From Fragilaria radians (lineage: Eukaryota; Bacillariophyta; Fragilariophyceae; Fragilariales; Fragilariaceae), in contig CAAAJI010000064.1 in the NCBI GenBank assembly GCA_900642245.1, positions 4,580-34,896 on the forward strand: 30,317 nucleotides of DNA. Direction: 5' to 3'. The notes beneath the pieces were generated by a model. It ran no database searches. It was not told the origin of the DNA and worked only from the letters and a program-made list of their open reading frames with translations. The position numbers were made by a program, and so were the translations under genes. This document shows positions 8,513 to 19,777 of the stretch, in pieces (within the stretch, counting starts at the first letter, position 1; each line of letters begins with the position of its first letter).

Positions 8513-9964
8513 AAATTAACTCGAAATAATTCTTATAATGAAATTATCTGCATTTGGTACTGGCTAATTCCTCCACTTTCAAGATTCCATTCATGCACAC
8601 AGCTTGAAACTAAAACAATATTTAAGAATGCAAAAGGAAACATTGGTCTAAATTCATTTTTTCGATTGACATAGCGGGTAGTTGGACTTGGATGCACACA
8701 AACAACGCTATCGACGTTACAATCACCACAAATAATTTCTCCAACAAAAGATGTAAACATAATCTACAAAGGAAAGAAAGGAATAATTTTCCCCTACATT
8801 GCGACACAACAAAACTCTAAAACTACAGCACAGTTAAATATTAGCGTTATAATAATGCGCAATTCTTTGAAACCCCTGCAGCATCGTAACAAACATTTGA
8901 GCAGAAACAGGATATACATAGAGCTAAGGGTGGATTAATTCAAACAACTTAGTGTCAGCTTATCAAAGCAAGGCCCAACTACTAGTCCTACTTGAAAAGA
9001 AATTTCATACAATAGCTTGTATCGATTTAATCGTGAAAAGAGATTTATTCAAGAGATGAAATTTTGTATCAACATTTGGAGACGTCTGGTGTTGCCACTA
9101 CATCCTAATATATAGATGCTAAAGATATCATTTATATTAGCACATTTAGAAATTACAACAAATGATAATGTCTGTTGTTTTTTTCGTTCGTAACTGTTAG
9201 ATGATACTAATCAAAAGTCACTTAACGTTAGGTGATAATAAATCAGATTTGATATAATTGATTTGTTTAGCTCTAATTAAAGAGCAGTCAAAGATATTTG
9301 ACAAGCCGGCATGGCATCGCGGGGAGACAATAAATAACAGATTGATTTACATAAATATTATCGTATTAAAATATTTATCATTCAAGATTCCAATTGTTTA
9401 GGATTGGAACCCAAGAGTAGTTTTTCATAACTTGCCTTAAAATAGGGCATATCTTGCATACGGCATAACCTTTTTTGATTACTCTAACCTTTGATCACAG
9501 GAGGACTAAAATGGAAAAGGAAACTTACGATTGACATTGAATATTGATCTGATGGATCCTTCGGATATGGAAAGAAAATGTTTATAACAGCCGTTTCCCT
9601 TCAGCACTGAAATATTTCTGATGTCTGAGCTTCAACGCCTTGTGACAACTAGGTTGATTTACTGTAACTCAACTAGCGTTTACCGTATTGCGCATCAAAG
9701 CGAAAAACAAATTCTGAGGTAGTGGATACCTACTTTTCATCCTCACATTATTACAGTAATGCAATAAATCAATGTTAACGTAACTGCATCGTAAATGAGC
9801 TGTGCTGACCAGCAGAAGTATTACTACGACAATGCACTAACTAAAGTCATAAAAAATGACTTTCACCAATATATCAGCACCAATAGTTGATGAATAGGCA
9901 TTTTCCTGAACCTTTTTCATTTTTATTGCAATCACTCATGCAAATTCCAGTACTGAAATAGCAA

Positions 9965-10375
9965 TGCTGGCAAAGTTAAAATTATTTGAATCGCACTTTC
10001 ATCCAAGTTTTTGCATGAGTTGAAGATGATTTAAAGTATATCATAATAGCATTTGTCTTTGACCTAGAGCAGAACGGGGAAGTAGCGAGTTTGATCCTCA
10101 GAGCAATGGCGACACTTTTTCCCTAGTACTTTCAAAAAACTCGATTTCTTTCTTCATCCTTGAAATTCGTTGTTGGCAAAGTTGAATTTATTTGAATTGA
10201 GCTGTACTGCAACCCTTAGCATAAGTTGAACACGAGGTTCAATTATAGAAATAGTTTATGGTGTACCTTGATTTCATATGGTGTCTTTCAACTCATTGAA
10301 GGAAGGGGAAGAAGCAACTTTAATCACCAGTATAATGGCGAATTATTTCGTTAGCACCATCAAAAATTCGATTCG
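9965..10375. repeat. Decayed direct tandem duplication, units of about 200 bp
   Basis: Unit one (about 9965-10150) and unit two (about 10173-10375) share, in order, GGCAAAGTT...TTATTTGAAT, a CATAAGTTGAA-like word, a GGGGAAG...AGC block, CA.TATAATGGCGA-like and CAAAAA.TCGATT words. Alignment by eye suggests roughly 60-65% identity with small indels, so the duplication is old. An ATG frame at 10278-10478 (66 codons) lies in the second unit, but the first unit has stops at the equivalent place, so coding is not supported. Confidence 0.5.
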
Positions 10376-11977
10376 ATACTCTAAGATACTTGCAAAATAT
10401 AAAGCATTATGCAGAATCTTCATGAAGCCAATTAATCAAACAGGGAATACAACAATCATGAATTATTGCATTTCGTGATCAGGTGCATAAGGAAAAAATA
10501 TAAATCGGATTACTATAGATACCTTCTGGGTTCCTTCGTATTGGAGGAGTTGTTGCTTTACATTTATTTTGAAATCATGGTTTATTTTTCTTGAATTATG
10601 ATGTGCTGAGCTTCCAATTTAATCTTATTTGAAACAGAAAACCGATTTTCCGCATGGGTGATAATATTGATATCATTAATAGTTGTATGATAAATGTAAC
10701 AACCATCGTTAATAACTTTTTTTATCACAGTTCACCTATTACGAATATTCGAGTTTCAGCCTTTACCTGATCATCTTGTCGGATACTTTCGTTTTTATGA
10801 CGGGATGTTTACTTTAAAAAGTCAAATATTGTGGATCTTATGGCCAGATTTTGATGTTATGTCATTTTGATGTCAGTTACTAACAGCTTTTACTCATCAG
10901 CCTTGACCTTGGCCTGTTCTGCATAAACTAACTAAGCGTTATAATAAGCTTTTCCTGTCTAGATCACACTCAAATACTGTCTTCAATAGGGAGTTTATTC
11001 TGTCTAGATCGCTCCAAATTAAAGTCTTCATACACTCAAGTTTTTTTTATCTCGATTAAAGTTACCAACTTTCGATTGTCAAATGACTGTTGACCCTTGT
11101 TGAATCATTGAGATATAACTAATACCAAGCCATATTATACCCAAAAGAAGTGACTTTGTGAGGATAATAAATTAAAAGTAAAAGCATTAGTCATCCTACA
11201 ATTGAAGCAATATACTAAGGGATTTATGGTGGATCCAAGGAGATAAATTCATTTATGGATGGAAAACCTTTTCCGACTGCCTTTATTACCAGACCTGAAG
11301 ATTAGCAGCATTCAATGTTTGTTTAGCAGAGTAACCATTTTGAAGCAAAATTGTTGTGATCACATTATCTTAATCTTGGAGACATTGCTGCATCTTTTTG
11401 TTAGGGAATTGTACTTGGGGAAATAAAATGTGATTAATATTAAATGAAGCCTTCTCAACAGGTTCCTAAATCCTATATCTAATATGCTTATCTCTAAAAC
11501 TGCCTAAACACTGCCTTTGTTGGTTAAGTCATCCTGGATTTGCTACAATAGTTGAAAGGGCAGTAGACACAATTATCCTTTTTGATTCATTTTCTTTCTA
11601 CCCACGCTTTTTTTTACCTTAACATTTTCGTTCAATGATTATATATACGGGTACGGTAGGAAATATGCTATAGACAAAGCAGAAAGCGCTCTAGTGGATA
11701 TAGCTACATTTCTCTGTGAACACTTTAATTTAAATCAAGAATAAGTTTTGGAAAGAAAGTAGTTAGGACATAAAAGTTGATATTGATCTTGAAAGTTGTC
11801 TAAGATGTGCTACTGATTTATAAAGAATGCATATCCTTGAAAGGTTCTGAAAACACTTTCCATTGACGATTATCTCATCACTTTACTTTTCTGATGACCT
11901 TTAAAACTCATATCATAACTTTGTCAGGAGAGTGTAACTGCCAATTAAGTCCTTAAATTACTGTCCGTAAGTAGATG

Positions 11978-12146
11978 TGTAAGAACGTAGTGTAGAATAT
12001 TATTATTCTCTATATTTAGGTTTCCTAAAGGTAGGGAACGTCTACGAAACCAGTACAACTAATAGTAAACAAATTATATTTATAGAAATGTTAATGCTCA
12101 TTATCTCTTTTAAATAAAGAATTATCTTCTCAACACATACTTCTAC
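11978..12146 (+). repeat. Possible solo LTR or LTR fragment
   Basis: The segment begins TGTAAGAACG and ends ...CTTCTACA, giving TG...CA termini about 169 bp apart, a size that would suit a short Copia-type LTR. An AATAAA-like word lies in its second half. It shares two words in order with positions 56-121. No clean target-site duplication is visible and no polyprotein frame adjoins it, so this is a weak call. Confidence 0.25.
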
Positions 12147-13245
12147 ATCTGAATTAATATTGATGGGAAAAGTTGACACATCACCCCTAAAATCATGATC
12201 TATGAAGCTTAAAGTCATATAAAAAATAATAGGTTGACGAAAATTATAAATAGTTGAAATAACTTGTTTTATTTCATGGCCTATCTGACGTTTATCTTGG
12301 ACACCAAATTATTACTGCATTTCTTACAAGAAAACATCCGTGCGTTAGCTTTGGCATGTCATAGCAAATGTGTGTCGACTATAAACTTCGTATTTTCATA
12401 TTTTGATTGGTTTTTTAAATCTCAAACTATCGCCATGATGCCAACTGCTCAAACCACGCTTTGATAACCCATCCTCCAAAAAAATTACTATTAGGAAGAA
12501 GACATGAAATAATGTAATACCCGGCCCATCAGAGACACATTCATGTTTATCGCCGATACTTACTACCCTTGCTTAATATTTTTGCATTTTACAACTACCG
12601 CGTTTAGTTCTTCCAAGAAGGAGCTAAGTTATAAATTTAATCATTAAATACTAATAAAAGATAAAAGAGTTACTATATAATTTGAAGATCAGATTTCGAT
12701 TTATCCAATTGCACTGTATCGTAAGGTTTGTAAAATAATACAACGAGTACTGTTTTCGGTGCTTGTAAGTGAACGAGTATAAAAATGGACAGTAAATTTA
12801 CATTCGTGACGAGCTAGCTGCCAACCATTGTGTGTGTTCAAATAAATTTTTTATACTACTCTTACGAGGGAACAGCATCATTGTGAAAACACATTGGTTC
12901 GGATTATCTTCGCGCTGTTCTCGATACGTTGATTTTGGTACAAATTTTACATAAAAACCCCAAACCCAAGCAAGAGAGAACTGAAACCCAACCATAACTT
13001 CATTGCATTTCGATTGGAAAGGTTATCTTTATCCCCTTCATAGTTTGACGATACTTGATAAAGGTGAAGTTTCTCATTCATAAGCATCTCTCGCAACTGT
13101 CGCTCACAGTTTCATTAAATTCGAAAATTGTGATCAGGAAGATTTACCGCCGTCGCTTTCTCTGCGAGTTTGTACCTAACTTGAAAAGTAGCCACGGGTT
13201 GAAGCAAGCCACTGTTCAAACTACGACGATAGCCTTGTCTCCACG

Positions 13246-14753
13246 ATGACTCTTTTGACCAAACGGAAAGCTGAAAGTGATCCTGTTGATTTTGAGGATG
13301 AAATGACGAATGGTAATATTCATCATGAAATTCATCTTGGAAACTTGACAAATGAAGACATCCCTCATCCATCCAGTGATTCGTCATCTCTACTCTTGAC
13401 CGACCCTGTTCAAAACCATTCAGTGAACATGAACCATATGGATCATGCTGCGATGGCAAGTGAGCTGAATTCTCATAATGTAAGAAAAGATGTAGAAGAT
13501 CACGACGACGACGATGATGTTGATGTTGACGATGATCATGATCTCGTGGTAGATGATGAAGATACGAAAGCAGCTGTTGAAGCCGTTATGGGTGAAATGG
13601 ATGTTTCCGACGTTGGTTGTAGCGGAGCAAAAAAGAGAGCGGCAGTTGGTGGAGATGCCAACTGGAACGCCATGCTCTTTCAATTGATATTTTACAAGGC
13701 AGTTCACGGAGATCTCCGTCCTAAATCAAAAGATGAAGAACACAAGCCACTCTATGATTGGATGGTGGGCCAGAGAAAGGAATTCAAAGTATACCAAGAA
13801 ACACCCGAAAAGAGTTATCTGACTCCAGATCAAGTAAAGGTGTTAGATTTTTTGCAGTTCCCGTGGAATACACGAGGCGATGAACATTGGATTCGAAATT
13901 TAGAACATCTACAACAGTTTCGTAGAGAACATGGACACTGTATGGTCCCCAGAACTTTCTTGGAGGTGCCCAACCTCTGTCATTGGGTGACAGATCAACG
14001 ACGTCAACTCAAGAATCTGAAAGCTGGAAAGCCTAGTACAATGACCAAGGAGCGTCAGAGAGTTCTTGATGAAATGGGATTCGTGTGGCAAGTTAGGAAT
14101 CGAACTACTTGGGACATTCGATTTGCCGAATTGGTGGAATATAAGGAAAAGAAGGGGACTACTGTAGTGCCACAACGTAAGTTATATTCTTTAGTTTTTC
14201 CGGAAAGCCGGAGTATTCGCCATCCATCGCAGAGTTTACTAATACTCTCATATCTTGTCCTCACTAAAAAATCACTTTGTTCTTTCCAGATTATGCTGCC
14301 AATCGTGCTTTGGGAAAATGGGTTGCTAAACAACGGGAGCAATATCGTGCGTTGAAAAAAGGTGAACATTCCTTCCTAACTCCTGACCGCTTAGAACAAC
14401 TCAATCAAATTGGATTTGTTTGGTCCATGAAAGGTCGCGTACCGAGAGAAGATGACGATGATGTTGATGAAGCGGCAGCAGTGGCTGCAGCTAAAGCTGC
14501 CGTCGCAGCAGCCGTCGAAGCGCAGAATCGTCATCATCAAGGAGAGGACGAGGATGATGAAGATGACGACGACGATGACGAGAATGATCATCGGGTACAA
14601 GTTCCCGCTATAAAGGAAGATGCGGATGAAGACGTAGGAGTAAATATGGCAAACATCCCTGGTGACGTTTCCCTTAATCAGAGTCATCCTGATATCGGCT
14701 TGGAAGCAAAGGTAGAATATGATGATGCCGATCCTTTGTCAGCCATGGTTTAG
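13246..14753 (+). CDS. Helicase-associated (HA) repeat protein without a helicase core, two exons
   Basis: Exons 13246-14176 and 14290-14753 join in phase 1 through a 113-nt GTAAGT...CAG intron, giving 464 residues. Three consecutive HA-type repeats cover about 139-207, 215-282 and 289-355. Each has the pattern Trp, a Tyr/Phe-rich helix, HG(H/D), VP or a similar turn, L..WV..QR, L..., and GF.W at the end. The intron falls inside repeat three, between VPQ and HYAANRALGKWV. Acidic low-complexity tracts flank the repeats (about 86-107 and 366-411), and an alanine run lies near 372-387. HA repeats are common in diatom proteins; in bacterial helicases they accompany DEAD/DEAH cores and are thought to bind nucleic acid. 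No catalytic domain is present here. A nucleic-acid-binding or chromatin role is a guess. Confidence 0.85.
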
Positions 14754-15071
14754 TTGAAATATGCATAATTACATATTCTTTGTTAACTTTTAATGTTTTG
14801 GTTTGTAAATCCTTAGCAGTTCTACCAGAGTCTAGAGCGATTTTGGGAATCAGTTGATGCTTATGACACGGAATAAATGAAAATATATCTGAAAGGTTGG
14901 CATACCATTGGTCTCCAACGCCATTTTCCGACTTGTATTTTTCATCTTGTGACACGTTAATAAATTTGTATGAATAATTTAAATCTATTTTCTTATTTGG
15001 TTATTTGCTTTCTGTAAAGAATAGTATATTCATGGCTACACATTTTTCTTTTCATTGTCATTTCTTAGCAC
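14754..15071. other. Intergenic region between convergent 3' ends
   Basis: The 318 bp between the stop codons of the HA-repeat gene and the SDR gene hold only AT-rich 3' UTR-like sequence. AATAAA-type words occur on the plus strand near 14872 and 14960. No gene or repeat is seen. Confidence 0.4.
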
Positions 15072-16076
15072 TTACAAATTCTTGGCTGCACTTTGAATTT
15101 TGTCGTAAGTGTCCAATGTACCGTAAACATTTCCTAACGCTCCAGCTATGGCTGCATCTGCGACTGCTTCAGCAGAAATCGGTGGTTCGAGAGCAATCTT
15201 GATAAATCCCTCCGGAGCAACATTCGTTATGGCACGGAGGGGAGAACTCGATAAGATGCTCTCAATGAGTGCACCGTAACCAGTTGCTACTCGAGGTGGA
15301 TTAATCCCAAATTTATCTCCTCCGTAAATGAACGTAGGCTCAATGAGTGTTATGGACGAAGATGGAAAGGTCGATCGGATGGAATCTTCCGAAAATTGTT
15401 TCCCTTTCATGTAATCGGTTAGGAAAGGAAAGTCCTTGGCGAGCTCTCGAACTTCAGGAGCGACACTAATGTAAACGAAACGAGAGACCCCCGCCGACTT
15501 CGCTACGTTGGCAGCAAGACCGGATGCAGCATTGACTGTACCATCTGCATCCGTCCCAATGGCACCCACAGTACTAATCACTGCCGAACAACCTTTCGCT
15601 AAATCATAAAGGATATCCTTAGTTGTTGCACCACCACTACTACTGCTACTTGTAGAGGAAAAGTCCAACGCCACGGTCCCATCACGACCATCCCGTGACG
15701 TAGAAATCACAGAATATCCCTTCGATTGAAGTTTTTTCACAATCTTTGAACCCACCAACCCCGTTCCTCCCAAAACGAGAATAGGCGTCGAGGATTTTGT
15801 AGGTGCCAAAATATCTGCATCCTCCGCCAATGCGACCAAGGGAGAAGCAGCAACAAATGTACTAGCAGCAGCAACAAAAGCAGCTGGTGATGAGGATGTA
15901 AGGAATGAACGTCGATGGAATAACATTTCAAGTTTAGTCACTGTTGATGATGCTGACGAGGTACGGGCGATGGGATTTACAACAGGAGAATTAAATCCCA
16001 TGGTAAAGGTTAAAATGCATGTAAGGATAACAACGGCAGGAACATAAAATTGAGGATAACGCCATGTAAGTGACAT
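15072..16076 (-). CDS. NAD(P)-binding atypical SDR, probably in the thylakoid lumen
   Basis: The frame opens with a TTG at 16085, but the first ATG is at 16076, giving 334 residues. The N-terminus reads as three targeting parts. A hydrophobic ER signal (about 9-26) ends MG-FNSP, with a Phe after the probable cleavage site as in diatom plastid preproteins. A Ser/Thr-rich transit region follows. A twin-arginine segment then starts at Arg55-Arg56 (HRRSF), with an Ala-rich core and an ALA-E cleavage site near 84. The mature part is a Rossmann fold with GGTGLVG at 103-109, an STVGAIG segment, and FVYISVAPEV...YMKGKQFSEDSI, where Tyr and Lys lie in the YxxxK spacing. It ends with an IEPTFIYG segment. 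This resembles the NDUFA9/NmrA-like atypical SDRs found in plastids, which lack a firmly assigned reaction. Fold and targeting are well supported; substrate is unknown. Confidence 0.8.
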   Translation of the reverse strand: MSLTWRYPQFYVPAVVILTCILTFTMGFNSPVVNPIARTSSASSTVTKLEMLFHRRSFLTSSSPAAFVAAASTFVAASPLVALAEDADILAPTKSSTPILVLGGTGLVGSKIVKKLQSKGYSVISTSRDGRDGTVALDFSSTSSSSSGGATTKDILYDLAKGCSAVISTVGAIGTDADGTVNAASGLAANVAKSAGVSRFVYISVAPEVRELAKDFPFLTDYMKGKQFSEDSIRSTFPSSSITLIEPTFIYGGDKFGINPPRVATGYGALIESILSSSPLRAITNVAPEGFIKIALEPPISAEAVADAAIAGALGNVYGTLDTYDKIQSAAKNL

Positions 16077-16880
16077 GATTTCCAAAAGTAAGAATATGAG
16101 AACAGAGAAGATTCAATTTTTTTGACAAGTCAGTGCAGTTGTTGTACGTGTTCAACATCTAATTCTGAGGGAATCTGGAATCGGCGTACTTGATTTACCT
16201 GGAAATCCATGATTTTCGTCATCCACGTTATGGATCCATTTTGAGTAGTGCTGTTAAAACCAGTTATAAACCTTACAATATATATGCAAATTAGCCACTA
16301 AAGAACTGAAGGCATGATATCTATTCTCGATTCCAAGCAAAACAGTCTTTTATGTGTCAATGTTTTGAGACAATTTCATTTTTGTTGCAGTTTATATTGC
16401 TATGAAGTGCTCTCCACTATGAACGGCAATGCAAATTTCGATAGCATTTGCATGACAAGGGTTTTATAGTTACGACGAAATCCGATTTAATTATTTTGGA
16501 TGAAGTGTATGGAATTTTGGGTTCTCATACTTGTACCATCTCATACTTGAAGGAGTAGCTGATCTGGAACATATTATCCTTACATTACATGTTTGCGTCT
16601 CGAAATACTTGTTTATTTCGACTAATTTATCCGATTGACATTTTTCGAATGATTATGAAACATAACATACCTTTTCACTGCTATGAAAAGTTTAAATCAT
16701 TGATAACACTAAGAAGGGAAAAGTACTTGTTTGCTATTATCCAACAAGATAACTGAGTTATGAAGCTCATAATCTCCTTTTCAACATGCAATTGCTCTTT
16801 GCCTTGCAGCATTATCGAGACGAAAGTCAAAATTATATTTCATGATAAACCACAACGTTCATCCAGTTTTGTCTCAATGA
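16077..16880. other. Intergenic region upstream of the SDR gene
   Basis: This 804-bp stretch carries the promoter of the SDR gene on one side and the 3' region of the F-box gene on the other, both on the minus strand. It is AT-rich. I see no open frame, repeat or RNA gene worth reporting. Confidence 0.4.
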
Positions 16881-17813
16881 CTACATGACCAATTTCGATT
16901 TATCGATAAGAGAAAGAAATCCGCCAGGAAGTTCCATATAGTGATTCCATACCTCACTTTCTGGAATGAAATCGGCTTGAACGATATCACCTCGTAGCAT
17001 TGGAATATGGATAGCAGTGGCTCGTGCTAAAACGTCTGTCTCCAAAATATCAGAGCCACAAGGAAACTGCATAGAAAGAATACAATACTGAAAAGGGACT
17101 AGTGATAAGACTCCGTTGCATGTTAGGGACTGTGCTTGATCAGTCCTGGAGGTGTAAAGGATTTTTGGTGGATTACGTAATAGAACTGGAGACGGTCTTC
17201 CAAGAAGCTGTAACTTAGTTTTCAACACATCCACATCAATGGATCCCAAGCTGGATTTGACATTTTGCAGACAAACATGCAATTCAATGAAGCGGTTTTG
17301 TTCTTCGTTATCATATCCATCATTACCATGAGCCCCATCCATGGTGTCAACATCAAGATTAGGATTGTATGAATCTGAGTAGAAATAACGAGTATGGCAA
17401 TTGGGGGTGTGACTTAAGAATACCCAAGAAGCAAGGTGTGGTAACGTCTTCATCCTGACTGTGGCAAAGGTAGGTCGACGTGTCGTCGTATAACGACATT
17501 TCGGAATACGATTGCATTGTGCCATGGTACGATAGGCTTCCTTCCACGACATGCGTCCATAAGCACGAATAGACGATGCGGACTTGGTCGCAATGGAATA
17601 TCGTAATTCGACCCAATTCGCCCAAAGATTGTCATGCGATGCCATCTCAGAAAGCCATCCTCGATGGACTTGTGCCAATCTTCCCAAGGTTGGAATATCC
17701 AAATAGGAATAAATAAGTGGAACTAAATCTAAGGGGAAATTGTGAAAGTCTCTATCGAGTGGCATCATTTTATCCGAGTGGAAGAAACAAATGCTGTTGT
17801 TGAGGTGTTTCAT
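16881..17813 (-). CDS. F-box protein, substrate unknown
   Basis: The open frame extends back to a TTG at 17957. The first in-frame ATG is at 17813 (310 residues), with a second pair at 17768. The F-box lies at about residues 23-68 from the first ATG: FPLDLVPLIYSYLDIPTL, then VHRGWLSE, then NLWANWVELRY, followed by an SWKEAYRTM segment that is common just after F-boxes. The domain would bind SKP1 in an SCF ubiquitin ligase. The C-terminal 200 residues show no LRR, WD40 or Kelch repeats, so the target-binding part is unassigned. A run of acidic and Asn residues near the middle is probably a loop. The open frame upstream of the ATG has protein-like composition, so an upstream 5' exon supplying another start cannot be excluded. 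Confidence 0.75.
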   Translation of the reverse strand: MKHLNNSICFFHSDKMMPLDRDFHNFPLDLVPLIYSYLDIPTLGRLAQVHRGWLSEMASHDNLWANWVELRYSIATKSASSIRAYGRMSWKEAYRTMAQCNRIPKCRYTTTRRPTFATVRMKTLPHLASWVFLSHTPNCHTRYFYSDSYNPNLDVDTMDGAHGNDGYDNEEQNRFIELHVCLQNVKSSLGSIDVDVLKTKLQLLGRPSPVLLRNPPKILYTSRTDQAQSLTCNGVLSLVPFQYCILSMQFPCGSDILETDVLARATAIHIPMLRGDIVQADFIPESEVWNHYMELPGGFLSLIDKSKLVM

Positions 17814-19777
17814 GTTCCAAAAGTTGAGAATTCCATTCTGAACACATGACGTCACATTTTTCGAAGAACGTGATTCGAGTCCAACATTCGAACATGTTTT
17901 TGGAACATTTGAGTTGTTTGTAAGTGACGCTGTGTCATAAACATAAATAGCTTCCAACTAGATTTACATCCGACAAAGGCCGGACGAAGGGTCGTGAAGC
18001 TGTCAACTAAGATGGCTCTTATTAATTTAATATACGAATTACATGACTATTGCTCTGTCACACAGATACAGCTAGTAAGATATCATGTCAAAAATTCAGC
18101 TTATTTAGGATAGAAACTTATGACTTCACAATCATTCGCACTATCCAATGTGGTAATGCGTCTCAAAGCAATATCTGTATATTAAGTTCACAACGGCTAG
18201 AAATTGTTGTTGCAAATAAAAAATCTAAAAAACAAATAAGAAAGGGATGAGGTCATATACTTTTCACAATTTGCCTAAATAAATAATACACACATTCTCT
18301 GAAATTCAACTTCCAGTTGAAGTAAGATATGCAGGAAAAAGATTGAAATTCAACCTAATGAAAGAGTCAACCTCCATTGAAGTATCTAGAAGATGGCTTT
18401 CAATATTCGATACCCAACATGGTAGGAAGAGAATCTAACGCTACGTAAAGTCCAATTATGCTTATAGTTTTCCATCGTTGTTTATGAGAACCGGAAGAAC
18501 TAAGCCGTTACAAGGGTATCACAAATAAATCAATGGTATTCAGTAATTCAGTATGCAAACTTCTTACTTGGAGTATTACATATCGCTTTAAACTATTCAT
18601 GATGTATTAGTGCATGCCATGATACCTTTGTTATGAAGCGACTTGACGCAAAATAAGATGTAATCTCACACTAACTTGAGGTTTTCAAACTTGATTGCTT
18701 AAAATGTCTTGCTCAATTTAGCATGAGCACTATTCATATCGAAATCAAACATAGATGGTGGGATCCTCTTCATTGCATCTGAATGATTTGTTGAAAATTC
18801 AGAAGAAGGTTTGCATGATTTCAACAAGAAGCTGATCATTGCAATTTACAGTGATAATGCCAGTTCGCGAAGTATAGGGAGACATAATTGTTTGGACGGA
18901 TCTTGTCTCAGCTGTTTACTCAAATTTGGATAACAATATTTAAATTCGCGATAACTGTTGATTCTAGACTCCCATTTTTCACATCTTGTAAGATATACAG
19001 GGGCACTTAGGGCATTTATTTGCTTTTCACGCAGAAAGCGATGATTGTTATAGTAGGGCTAACTCATTTTCGATGCTCAACTAAAAGAATATGTTTCATA
19101 TTTTATTGTTAGGATATCACAATTTACTCCAATCCTCTACAAAGTTGTGCATATTGTCATCAGAAATGAATGAGTTTTGCATGCCAGGAATAGATCACAA
19201 TAAAGTAAATGCTTTAGGTCGGACCATGACTTTTCTTTTCTTATAGCAATCTGAAGATTTATAAGGACTAGTTCATTAACTTAACTGAACAAGAGCAATT
19301 CCTACCTCCTCTTGTACATATAAACAAATTTTCTCCGTTCTTTCGATACTTTTTCATAGGATTGAGCTCCTTTACGCATTCTAGGATATTTTTTGTGTCT
19401 AGAAATTGAAACATTAATTGATCAAATTATGGATTTTGTTTATCAAAATACTAATTTTGGAAAGTACTCAAGATTTTTTTAGTCCAACTTATTGAAAATC
19501 CTTTACTCGCTTCGAGAAATAAAAAACAGTCACGTATTTCTTCTGTGCAGTCATTGAATCAGAACTTCAATATTACATTTACGGTACGCGCGGGATTAAT
19601 ACTGGTATTGAGAAACTGCAATTCGAAAACAGTACTGAATAGTTGTTTGTAGTGGAGCTACAATGCCAACAAAACGGGACCAACATACTGCCTTGCAATT
19701 CAGCTTCTTACTTCGCCACAAATTCCAAACATTCTAACTTTCAAATAAACCTTAGGAGCCTCCAGAAATAGACTACA
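17814..19777. other. Gene-poor AT-rich intergenic region
   Basis: About 2 kb between the divergent F-box and DUF6824 genes contains no supported gene. A short word near 18343-18368 (ATTGAAATTCAACCTAATGA...) resembles one near 24775-24800, which hints at an old dispersed repeat. About 140 bp before the DUF6824 start, the 13-mer at 19624-19636 (CGAAAACAGTACT) is the exact reverse complement of 12746-12758. The last 200 bp are the likely promoter and 5' UTR of the DUF6824 gene. Confidence 0.4.

Larger units (their letters stand above)
8525..13245. other. Large gene-poor AT-rich region
   Basis: About 4.7 kb holds no open frame with recognisable domains; the ATG-led frames here are all under 80 codons. 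Two features stand out. A diverged tandem duplication of about 200 bp lies at 9965-10150 and 10173-10375. An LTR-like segment lies around 11978-12146, beginning TGTAAGAACG and ending near CTTCTACA, and shares words with positions 56-121. A minus-strand frame at 8533-8760 is preceded by a good splice-acceptor-like pyrimidine tract but shows no recognisable domain. The last 500 bp should include the promoter of the HA-repeat gene; a word at 12746-12758 recurs inverted at 19624-19636. Confidence 0.5.

Noticed and set aside
8533..8760. 75-codon minus-strand frame preceded by a good acceptor-like pyrimidine tract and AG
   Set aside because: No upstream exon, no known domain and no clear coding composition. 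Kept as an open possibility only.
12798..12995. 65-codon minus-strand frame in the HA-repeat promoter region
   Set aside because: Short, opposed to the neighbouring gene, no recognisable features.
17814..17957. Upstream 48-codon extension of the F-box frame
   Set aside because: It starts with TTG, which is not a usual start in nuclear genes. An upstream exon would be needed to use it and none is visible.
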